DNA of 64,000 nt from the NCBI GenBank assembly GCA_023053685.1, contig JALIGW010000005.1, positions 33,990,980-34,054,979 of the forward strand. Reading direction: 5' to 3'. The notes under the pieces are model-generated. The model saw nothing but the letters and a program-made list of their open reading frames with translations, was not told the DNA's origin and did not search any database. A program made the translations under genes and the position numbers. The DNA is from Diadophis punctatus similis (Eukaryota; Chordata; Lepidosauria; Squamata; Dipsadidae). Positions 42,049 to 54,000 of the stretch are shown here, piece after piece. Numbering within the stretch: the stretch's first letter is position 1; every line of letters starts with the position of its first letter.

Positions 42049-45000
42049 TTTCTTCCTTTCTTCCTTTCTTTCTTTCTGTCTGTCTGTCTGTCTGTCTGTC
42101 TTCCTTCCTTCCTTCCTTCCTTCCTTCCTTTCTTCTGTCTGAAGAAGCACAATCAGGAATGGTCTTTGTGGATGGGTAGCAGCCAAGGCACCACACTTGC
42201 AGAAGGGGAACACAGTGAAAAGGCTAAGATATGCTGAGGCTCAAAAAAATTGGACTAATGATCAGTGGAAAAGAGTATTATGGAATGATGAACCCAAGTT
42301 TGAAATTTTTGGATCCAATTGTTGAAACCCTATGTGAGAAGAGTTGGAGAGAGATGGACAAATGAGTGTTTGTCGCCTTCAAGGGAACACCGTGGAGCGT
42401 CTGACCTGTTTGGGGCTGCATTTCTGCCAGTGGTGTTGGCAATATTGATGGGATCATGAATGCTGAAAAGTACAGATAGGTTTTAATTCATCATGCCATT
42501 CCTTCTGGAAAGTGCCTGAATGGGAAGGGAATGGGTTCCTTTCTTGTGAATAAACAAGCAAAAGGCTTATTTAATAGGCCTTTTTGGATTTCTTTGTAAA
42601 GGAGCCATTCCACTTTTTCCTCCTGTTATTTTTGCTTTAAAGCAGGGGTCCCCGAACTTGACAACTTTAAGACTTGTGGACTTCAATTCCCAGAATTCTC
42701 CAGCCAGCATAGCTGGCAGGAGAATTCTGAGAGTTGAAGTCCACAAGTCTTAGAGTTGCCAAGTTTGAAGACCTCTGCTTTAAAGGCATGTTTTGCAGCG
42801 GTAGAGTTCCTAAATTACGAGCAAGCTGTGAACAGAAATCCTGATTTCTGCATTGCTCAGCAGCGCCCCAGTCGCCCCCTTCCCGCAGCGGCTTCAACGA
42901 AGAGGTTAAGGGCAGAGAGCTTTTGCGCCTAGAGGGGAGGTAGGAAAGGGGAAAGAGGGGGTTGGGAACCAAGTTTCCTTCCCCTCCCGCCCCCCTTCGT
43001 GGTCTCCAAACGTCTCTTATGCTAAGTGCTGCAGAGATCCCTTCTCGGGGATGGGCACTCAAGAGGGGCCTGGTAGGCAAGGACGCTGCAAGTGGGGGAG
43101 GGGACCGGGGGGGGCAAGGAGGAGGAGGGGGAATCCCCAGGTGCAGGAGGGAAGGAGAGCTAGGTGAAGTTTCCCCAGTTGCGCCCCCTCCCCTTCCGAG
43201 TCTCCGCCTTTCCTTGCAAGGTTTTCTGCTCCATGGGAACTGCTGCGCTGTTGCTTCTCCTCCTCGGTTGCTGCATCTGCGAACAGCTCTCCAATCCCCT
43301 TAAAATCCTCCCTACGAGCCCCCCGTTTCCCCCCCCGAAGCCCAACGTTTGGTGCAGCCCAGCTCCCAGTGGGAGGCCGCCTGATGTTAAGACGATACCC
43401 GGCATATAAGACGACCCCTGACTTTCGAGATGATTTTCCTGGGTTAAAAAGTCATCTTATACGCCGGAACATACGGTAGTTACATTTCTTTGAGGTTAAT
43501 GACTTTATATTAGATTGGTATATGACTGCTTGAGTTAAATCAAATTTTGAATTATTTGAATTAAATATTTGTACTGACAGAGAAAAAACAAAGAACAAGA
43601 AAGAATGAAAGTGGGTCAATTGCTGGAAAAATGTATAATTTGTATAATTATCACCCTTGTATAGAAGATTTGTTTGATAGAAAATGTGTATAATTTATGA
43701 AATTGATGGAATATAGAAAGGAGTTAGATGATTATTGATGTCTCTGGAAAGAAAAATATTTTAATAACAAATAATTAACATTATTATAAGGTTTTTATAT
43801 AAAATTAAATAATTAACATATTGAATTTAGGGGAAGCTAGTTACCAACTAATGGATGGAAGAATAATCAGAAGGATAGTAATTGTTTAAATGAGCCAAAA
43901 CAGAAAAAACCTGAATAAGAAAGCTGAAAGGGAGATAGGAAAGAGAAAAAGGAATTAGAAATCTATGGCATTTAGAAATGATAGAGAGAAAAAAAGAATG
44001 ATGAGTAAAGATATTAAGTGAGGAGAGGGAGCAATATATGGCCTAAAATTAAGAGGCATAAGAGACAATGTGGGTTTTTTTCAAAGTTAAGCTATGGTGG
44101 TTGATTTGAGTTAAAATTGAAAATTAAATGGTGGTAGGCCCAGGAGACAAAATTACTTAGGATATATATGTTGCCATATATATATGTACTTAGGAATGTT
44201 CAAAAGTCATGCATCAAATGAATAAGCAAGTGTTTAGAAGAAAATAGCAACCAATTCAAACATTTAATGTATTTTTATGTGAGTGTATATATAGATCATG
44301 ATTTTTGATATACCATATATAGTTAATAGGAAGTCATAAAAAATCCATGCTTGTTAGTGTTTTAATACTTTTTAAAATGTCAGTAGCTGAGGTGCTAGAA
44401 GTTCAAATTACGAGGATCATTTTCTAGTTTAAATTATAATTTTTATATAGGTTATGAACATACTTCGTATAAATGCATGCATATAATTATATCAAATATA
44501 AAATTTAAATTATTAATCAAATTTGCATAGCTGCCCATCTCACAAGAACTGACTTTAAGTGTACAATAATTAAATAACAATAAAAATATATAATTAACAA
44601 ATATAGTCAACATTAAATATATAGTATGTATATGCCACACATTTTTAATATAAAGCCTGTTTTCAGCAGTGTACAGTATAAACAAATTGCATAGTTTCAG
44701 CGGTTCCTCAGTTAAAGGAAGGGAATGCTATCCATTCTTAAGTATGAGTTTTGACTTACATATAATGCAAAGTTGAGGATAGACTGAGAATGGAACTTGT
44801 TCTTCACGGGGAACTGCCTGTATGTTTCACAGGGTTGTTTTCCCCCCCTCTATTGTCAGATCTGACTTTGATGTAGGAATCAATAAGGCACAAACACACC
44901 ATGCTAATCCTTGATTGGTTGCACCATTACAAGTTATAAAATTACTTCATGCAACATCACAAATACATGCTGTGTTCTTTCCCTACCACCCAATTCACAG

Positions 45001-48000
45001 CAAGCAGCACAGAACTATTGCTGCTTCCTCTGCTTACTGTTTTTCTTCTTAAAGCTGCAGTAACAGTAAAATGTAACCAAGAAAAACAAATATAAAATGT
45101 CTATAACAATTCTGCAACTGATTTTCTTAATAACAATTACCACATATCTATAGCCAGTTAACACACTTCAAACAAAATTTGAAGTTCAGTTTACTATGGG
45201 TTTTGTGGTAATGCAAACTAATAAGAGAAAAAGAAAAACATTCAACAGATCTTTCTCATAGAACCATGCAACAAAAATGAGGCTTCAGCTGCTGCCTGAC
45301 TTGTCTCTTTGGGCAGCAGGACCAAGTTACTAAGTAAATATAGAAAAAGGAAGCAGCAGCTACTGTACTTCCTAAAATGTCATCTTGCTGTTCTTTTCCC
45401 CTTGTACTTTTTGCAACAGTACTGTATAAGCTCCAACCTCTGAGAAAACAGAGAAGTGGAACAATTAACTACTATCTTCTTTGCTTTTTAATACTTTCTT
45501 TGAATGAGGCAGCAGGAAGAATTGCACAAAGTAATGTTGCCTAAAGAATTAGTGGACAAATGAGAAATTGTAGGAGACATTTGTCCACTTGCTTTCTTTA
45601 TCTGAATGGTCAGGTAAGAACCTAGGCAAGGAGTGGAGAAGAATGAAATGCTTAAAAATGTGTTGCTTGAGGCCAGAATTATCTTGAATCCATGATTAAA
45701 TATGGAACCAATTACAAACCATTGGGTGTTAATTACCTCTTTAACAAGATGTTTCACAGACTGCTGCCCACCACCTGAGCCCCATACATTGTCTATGCGT
45801 TTTCCACCTTTGCTCATGCTCAGCAGTACAGTAGCTCGATCCAAAGCAGCCCTATAAAAGAAATGGATTATAATGAGTTTCTTAATATGCAGAGCAAGCA
45901 ATTGTAAATACCCGTATTTTTCGGAGTATAAGACGCACCGAAGTATAAGACACACCTTAGTTTTGGGGGAGGAAAACAAGGAAAAAAGGCCTCTGCCTCC
46001 AAGCAATTTGCCAAACAACAAACAGCACAGATGATATACACTGTTTGCTGTGTATTTCTGTGCATGTGTGCTTGACCCATAGAAATAGCAAAGAATTGGA
46101 GAAATGTACATTATGCCAGAAAGTTTTCTTAAATGTAGTCACACTAACTCCTCCCAATTATTTAAATAGATCTACTCCAAGGTAACTAAACTCTAATACT
46201 AAACAGGACACTGTTACATTTCAGACTATACTTGTACAGAGCTGTTAAAATTAATTAAAATTTCTGGAAGTATACATTATTCTCCATTATTTAAAAGAAG
46301 ATACAATATCACTGGGCCTCTTCAGAGCAAGCATTTATTTTAAAAAGCTTCTTTATTTTGTTAAGTTGTCTAGATTTACAGGGATCTCCAACCTTGGCAA
46401 CTTTAAGACTTGTGGACTTCAACTCCCAGAATTCCACAGCCAGCTTTGTTAGCTTTGCTGGCTGTGGAATTCTGGGAGTTGAAGTCCACAAGTCTTAAAA
46501 TTGCCAAGGTTGGAGACCCCTGGCTCTAGAACAATAATAAAGCAGTCTTTAAAAAATAAGTCTAATAATTTGAACATTCTACAGACGTTTATATTCACTT
46601 ACCCCCTTCCATCCAGTTCAGCAAAAAATAAAAATCTGGGTGTCTCTCCCAGCTATTTGCCTCGTTTCAGTTTCAGTTTCATTTTAGCACATGGCAAATC
46701 AGCTGTAGGTCGGGAAGCTGCTACTGACTTGCTTGGCTTTACAGGCTCTTCCCTCTTTGCTGCAAACAGGTAAATTGCTGGAAGACAGAGGCCAAAGGGT
46801 GGGGGTGGGTGGGGCTACATTCGGTGTATAAGATGCACCCAAGTTTTCACCCTCTTTTGGGGGGTAAAAAGGTGCGTCTTATACTCCGAAAATACGCTAA
46901 ATATAATCACAATTTTATCTGAAAATCTTAAATTACCAATTCGGTCAGACACAGTATTAAAGTATAATTTAGCAATCTTCTCAGTATCACACATTGCTGC
47001 AGCATGGCAAGGAGTCATTAAGAAAGGGTTTTTTTTCAGCTTTTAAATTAGTTATAATTTGCCTTCCAAAATATCAATGTCTCTTCTCAAGAGTTTAAAG
47101 ATGGACATCATATGAGAATTTTCCCCAACTTTATTTTCAGAAATACAATCCTGAAAATTAAAAGTAATAGCTGGTTCCAAGTTCATGTCCAATGAATTCC
47201 AGTTCAAGTAAGGATTTGAACCTGAATCTTTCCACTACCATTCAACATCCTAACCACCACAAACTCCAAGTTCTTTAAGTGAAAACCAATCTGTTCTGGC
47301 TTCTTTGAGAAAACATGATTAAAGCCAAACCTGACTAGTTTGTGGTACAAGTTTGAACAGCTTAGTTTGGGTTTTGCAGTAATGAAAATTAAGATAAAAT
47401 ATCTCTGTATTCTTTAATCAAGATAAAAATAAAAATATTTAACATACTGTAGTGCATGATATGTCTGAACCAGGCTAGAACTTTATTTTGTACTCTGAAT
47501 TTTCTGTTCTCATTTGACAATTTCATATTAATATATCTTACACCACATTTTTGCAATAATTTTCATACAAATCTAATAAATATAAATGGATTTTAAAACC
47601 CATTATCATTATCCCTTCCATTAAGTTCATGCCTTTCCCTGTATCTTGTCTTTTTAGCTCTGTTTGGAATACTTACTTTGTTGCAAAATCACAAAAATAA
47701 TCACTACCTTTTTTTCTTTGTAATTAACATTATAAAGCATTTAAAAACTAGTGTATGCACTGCATGACTGAAATATGAAAGGCAGACCACTTACCGAGCC
47801 TGAACACAATCCACAGTACCCTTGTAACCATCTATGTAAGTATTGCATAATATTCCATCTCCAACTGATCTTGCAATAAACTGACCTACCAGCTACCAAG
47901 AAAAAGGAACAATTTTTTCAGACCAAAGTTGAGACAGATACAATACTGTACCAAACAAGAGTATACCCATAAAATGGGGGGGGGGGGGGGGAGAAGTGTA

Positions 48001-51000
48001 ATAAACAGAGACCGGTTTTCCTTGCTGGGCATATGCAGCAGCATAGGCAAAGATAGCATGTAGCTTGCATCTCTCACTCAAGGTAACCCCTCCATTTTCA
48101 GCATTATCCTCTCAAAATAAAAGTAAATATATACATTTTAAGTAAATTACTTTTGGTTTATTTAAGACTAGGTAAAATATCTAACTAAGCCACTATTTTG
48201 TTTGGTTTGAGCTTAACAGGTTGTCTGAAACCAGATATTATAATTTGTAAACCATCATCTATTTTATACACATGCTTGCATACACTTCAATCACTGCAAT
48301 TAATCAACTGTGACTTAGTCAATATACTATAGTATTAAACAAGTCACAGCTTAACAGAGGCACAAGATGAATAATAACTGTATGTTAGTAGATCCACAAA
48401 TAAATGTAAACACCCTTCCACCTCTCCATCTACAATTTAGGGACAGTAGGGACTTACCAAAAAGAGATGATGAACATGTTCTTAATACAAATCATATGAT
48501 TGCTAATAAAGGTGTATATAAAATGTATAAAAGGTGTATATAAAATGTTGCTTAACACATATTTGGAAATGCTCAGGCTAGAGGGAAAAAGGTACCGTAT
48601 TTTTCGGAGTATAAGACGCACCTTTTTCCTTCCTAAAAGTGGCTGAAAATTTGGGTGTGTCTTATACTTCTAATGTAGCTTTTTTTTCAGCACTAACTAG
48701 GTGCTAACAGATCTTCCCAGCTCTTACCTTGCAGGCTTTTTCATTGTTACTCTCCCCAAAGAATGTTTTTCCAGCCCTAAGTCTTTGCAGGGTTTCTTTT
48801 CATTGCTCTACTTGCTCCAAAGAAGGTTTTTTCCAGCCCTAACCAGGTGCTAACGATCTTCCCAGCTCTTACTGGCTTGCAGGCTCTTTCATTGTTACTC
48901 TCTCAGAAGAATGTTTTTCCAGCCCTAAGTCTTTGCAGGTTTTTTTTTCATTGCACTACTTGCTCCAAAGAAGTTTTTTTCTAGCCCTAACCAGGTGCTA
49001 AAGATCTTCCCAGCTCTTACTGGCTTGCAGGCTCTTTCATTGTTACTCTCTCAGAAGAAGATTTTTTTAAGTCCTAACCAGGAGATAAAATAATGTGCTG
49101 AAGCTGCTCCAAATAAGTTTTTTTCTAGCCCTAACTAGGTGCTAACAATCTTCCCAGCTCTTACTGGCTTGCATGCTCTTTCATTGTTACTCTCTCAGAA
49201 GAAGGTTTTTTTAAGTCCTAACCAGGGGATAAAATAATGTGCTGAAGCTGACCAGACTAAGGATGCTAGCCAGATGAATACCTGGTAGGCAGATTGTTTT
49301 CCCCTATTTTCCTCCCCAAAAACTAAGGTGCGTCTTATACTCCGGTGCGTCTTATACTCCGAAAAATACGGTATGTTTACTTTTACTCGCATCTCTTAAC
49401 TCCAGATCATATTCCAACATGGATTTTCCCTCCAATTCAATTGTATAGGACAAAACAGAAAAAAATATGTGTACAGAGAATTCAGTGTAAAACAAGAGCC
49501 AGGTTGCCAAATGAAAACATTTTCATTTCAAATTAACTCATGCACTTTTTCACTTAAAAATATCATTAGCACTTCGTTTAGGAAACGTTTGCAAGTAAAT
49601 ATACCTGTAGCAAATTCCATTTCATTCTGTTACAAGTAATTTTTCTGATGGTTTTTTTTAAAGTGGTATGCATATATTTACAATACTAAAATATTGGTTC
49701 TGAGTGGTTAGAATGTAAATTGTCAGTAAGCCTTGGTAGCCCAAGCTAATACATCTTCAACCCAAACATACTGAGACAAAGAGATACTGTAAGTAGCAAG
49801 AGTATTCAAAATGTTACATATGCAGGTGGTCTATATAAGAATGAAATGAACATTCAATATAATTTCTATCACAAAATACAAATTTGAGATACAATCTATG
49901 CTCATACACTAGAGTTTACCTTCTGAAACTGGGCAGATTGGCTGATCCATCCATTTCAAAAACCAAACCTTTAGTTGAAGATGATTCTACTGTTCATATT
50001 CACATCTAAAATACTTTTGTTTCAAGTAGCAATATAGATTAGGATTGAAGCAGCTGTTAAAAACAGATGTACTAAACCAACCTGTGGAGCTCTAGGCGTA
50101 TCTAGTACCAATTCTGGTAAGTCTTTTAAAAGCCTGTCAAATGACTTTTCCACATCATGTTTGGAGATAACTGTCCCACATAAGTCAGCAAGAAGTTTTG
50201 AAGTCATTTCTCTGTGACTAGCCTTTCCCTCCAATGCCAATGACACAGCCAATACTGGAACACTATATTTCATTTCACCAAGATTGAGGTCTTTCAGCAT
50301 TTCCTAGAAGAGTAGAAAGTAAACTGTCATTTTATTTTTGGGTGTTATAATTTGAATATTCTACATAATAAACACAAGGGAATACATTAGTACATGAGGC
50401 TACCTCTTTTACAAGACCATTTTGTGCAGAAAAACTTTTGGTGAGTCAATTTATTTAGTGGACAGAAAATATTTTTGCTTCAAAATTTATAGAATGTTTT
50501 AGATGGGAACAAACAGAAGGTGATTAAAACTAAAAACATGGCACTTTTGAATTCAGAACACTTTGGAATACTCAGAATGGCACTGGTCCATAAGTTAATT
50601 GTCCTGAACTTGAAGTGGATTTGAAGTGCAACTTCAGGTATAAACTATTTCAAATCTAATAGTAACAACAAACATATTCAACTGGGTGGCTATATTCTAA
50701 AGTATAAATGATTGGAAACAGCATGACAAAACTCTTTTAAAAATCTTATTTATACTAGTACTTAATACATATACTAAAATTATACAGTAAAATTTAAGTG
50801 ATTAAGAGAATCCATTCTTTAGACACATTCTAAACTTCATTGATCATCATCTGCCTTTGAAAAGTAATTAGACATACCGCCACTTCATTAGTATCACCAT
50901 GTTCAAAATATTCTTGAATTATTGGAGTTAGTGTTTTTTCACATGCTTTTTCATCCAAAGGTAGAACTACAGTTTCATACACACAGTTATCCTATTTCAA

Positions 51001-54000
51001 ACAAAGACAAAATACTTTACTAAACAAACATATTTGGATATTAAGAATATTTATTTTGCTACTATTTAGCGGTTTCTGCCACCATTTTGCGTTTCTTCTA
51101 CCATAATCTCTTTTGGCAAATTAACAAAATGTACAGTTAAAGTCCTGAAGGTAGACAACCAAATATATCTGAACATTATCACAATTCTGGGGCCAGAAAA
51201 AAGGCCTTTATAAACCTCAGTGTGCTGAATATCTCTCTAGCTACATATACACATTTTAAAACAATGGTAGTTAATTATTTTGGAGTCAAGGATTTGTACA
51301 AACTTTTTAAATGTGTTTGGGCATTGCACACAGCCTTGCTTAGCTGATCTCAAAAATCAAACAGGCATCAACAGAATATTACTCAAATATGAGATAACCA
51401 ACAAATATCAGGGCTATAAATTAAACTGGGAAATCAAAGAAACATCCTGGGACAAGGGAATGGAAAACCATTTTCATATGTTTGCCCCAAAACTATAGTT
51501 AATCCTCAACTTATGACCACAATTGAATCTGTAATTTTAGTTGTAAATCATTGTAGTTAAGTGAAACATCCACAACTAACAATCCCAGCTCTCCCTGTTG
51601 CAATCATTAAGCGGATCAGGGACGTCTTTGGAGGATCAGAGCCCACTAGCATATAGAAACGTGACTCAGGCCATAAGGCCTCAGCCAGCTAGGCACAGCA
51701 ACATGTTGGCTTCATCCCTGCCCTCCACTCCCAAAATGCCCGGCCTTATTCCTGCCCCATAAAACATGGGTCTACTTACCTTCCCTTTCCTGAAGGTGCT
51801 GATAGGTGCGGCCAGCCAATGTGAGGCTCAGCTAGAAAGATAGCGAAGGCAATCTTCCTCAAGGTTAGAGAAGCAATTTTTCGCAAGGTTGGATTGGAAC
51901 AGGAGTTAGGGGGGAGGAAGGAGGTCCATGTACTGCTGGGCCTACATGGCTGAGGCCTTCCAGGCATGGGTAAGTTAAGGAGAAGGGAGGCTTCTCAAAA
52001 GCAGTGGGAGGGGAAGGAGGAGGCCTGTGCACCAGTGGGCCTTCCAGGAGTGGTGGAGCAGGGAAAAGACCAGACTTCTAAGCAGTGCTGGGGGGAGGGA
52101 GAAGGCCAGCACATTGCTGGGCCTTAACGACTGAAGCCTTCCAGCCTGAGTCAGTTATGCCCAGCACATCAGTGGATCTAGTCAGATTTCTGCACATCAG
52201 TGGATCTAATCAACCAAAGCCTCATGGGCAATGGTGGAAAAGGATGGAGTTGCAGCACCAGAGGTGGGTTCCTCCCGGTTCGGACCGGTAATATATAACC
52301 GGTAGTAACTTGGCGGCCTGGGTCACTAGAACCGGCAGTGACCCAGGTTTGCCACGCCCCCGAGCCGATTCTCCCGGAGGCGACACAGGCGCCATCTTGT
52401 TTTTAGCTTCTGCGCATGCAGAGAAGCTTTTTTTAAAGTACTGTGCAACGTGTGCGCGCCCCCGTGGCACATCCCTGAGCGAACCGGCAGCAAAGAAAAC
52501 CGGAACCCACCCCTGTGCAGCACTCCCATGCACATTAAGGGTGGGCACACTGCAGGCCTGGTTTCTTCATCCAACACCATTATAATTTTTAGTAGTCAAT
52601 AAACAAATGGTTGTAAGTGGAGGACTACATGTACAGGGATATTTCCATGAAATCACCAGGAGTAGAGCTGACTCAAAAATGACTTCACATTTTAAAAGTT
52701 GTGGATAAGGAAGGGAGCTACTTTCAAAGCAGAAAGTAAAAAATACAATATATTCTTATTCTTGCACATTCCAAAAATCTCTTTAAAATCAATTCTGAAG
52801 CCCTGCACAGCCAGTTATACATATAATAATCACAGAAGAGCTCTGCATAAGCATAAATTAGTGGTCACAGTAGCATTGCACATAATAGGGAAGCAGATTA
52901 TATGGACTCATTCTGAACAATCAAGGAACAAACTAAGCATTTTTTTACCTGATCATCATCATAGTTGGGATCTTTAATATCCACTTCCTCCAAATCATAT
53001 ACTTGCCCTGGTGTTCCCCAAACACCTTTGCCTCCTGCACCACCTGGCCAAAGGAATGGGGTAAGATGACATGCCATAATTATAATACATTAAATATGCT
53101 TGTTTTAAATCACCATTTCATTTAAATTAACTGGATCAATATTTGTCAATATTAAAACTAGGAATCTTAATTTTTTTTTCAAAGAATTCTAAGGCAAATA
53201 TTAAATTTAAGAGTTCTAGATTTTCATATCTCTTTGCTGCTCATCTTCTTATTACTTAAAATAAGTAAAAGCAACAAAGGACTGACATGAAGAAAAAAGC
53301 ACCCTCTTATTGCTATTTGCTAAAAAAAAACACACACACCAAAGAGCACTCACCTTTCTTTGGTAGGCCCCTTCCCTTGCCAGAACGAGACCGCCTATCT
53401 AGGTATTTTCCCTTTGGACTTGTTGGCACAACGACTCCACTTTTCAGGGCTTCACCAGTATCACTCACTGAGTCACCTCTTCCAGAGTCTCTAGAGGAAT
53501 TTTTTCTCAATCTTCTCTTTGCTCTGGCATTGATTTTAGCTTCATTAATAGATGTTGCAGGGACCCAGTTGCCATTGATTTCAACTTTTATTTCATCAGG
53601 TCCAACATTTTCCTCATCACCAGAAAAAGGAGTATCACTAAGATTATCCACTTCTAAAAAAAGAAACACACGCATACACACGCACACACATATTAGCTGT
53701 CAACATAAACTATTCCTCTGAAAAGAACACAAACCTGAAAACACATACTAATGTTCTGGGGAGTACATTATAGTCATAATGGAGCATACAATTCAGCACA
53801 GTATATTTAAAATTATGTTGCAAATTTAGATTTTCTTGATGGTTTTAACTTTATGTTACAGCTGAAACAAATTAAATACTTGGACCATTACTTCTGTGTA
53901 CATGGGGCATGACCTGAACATGGAGGACATTAACATCAATATTTTGCCACAGACAAATTGCTTCCTCATCAAACTATAGATCACAGATCCCCTTGATCCA

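Larger units (their letters stand above)
41807..43476 (+). mobile_element. TA-flanked DNA transposon, CCGTATGTTCCGGCG variant, composite cargo
   Basis: The ends are CCGTATGTTCCGGCGTATAA and TTATACGCCGGAACATACGG, bounded by TA at 41805-41806 and 43477-43478. Sub-terminal GGCATATAAGACGACCCC at 43400 belongs to the right end. The cargo includes a pyrimidine microsatellite, a Tc1 transposase relic, a nested hAT MITE and a GC-rich stretch with a signal-peptide-like frame. The element's own transposase is absent. Confidence 0.85.
39935..44100 (+). mobile_element. LINE-like element with 5' UTR and ORF1-like frame but no reverse transcriptase, split by a DNA transposon
   Basis: A GC-richer head (39935-40320, with two GAGGGGCGGGGACAAAG units at 40063-40105) is followed by a long purine-rich leader, then an ORF at 41112-41600, then AT-rich sequence that resumes at 43479 after a TA-flanked insertion (41807-43476). 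The layout resembles an L1-type 5' UTR and ORF1. No reverse transcriptase or endonuclease is found in either part. It lies in PDCD4 intron 7 (coding-exon numbering) in the opposite orientation. The right boundary is uncertain. Confidence 0.45.

Noticed and set aside
41877..42213. Several 60-100 codon frames on both strands
   Set aside because: They are translations of the CTTT/CTGT/CTTC microsatellite.
48700..49255. Possible CRISPR-like array
   Set aside because: The units are 144-148 bp contiguous tandem copies with no spacers, inside a eukaryotic transposon.
53287..53721. 144-codon plus-strand frame opposite PDCD4 exon 2
   Set aside because: Shadow of the conserved minus-strand exon at 53354-53653.
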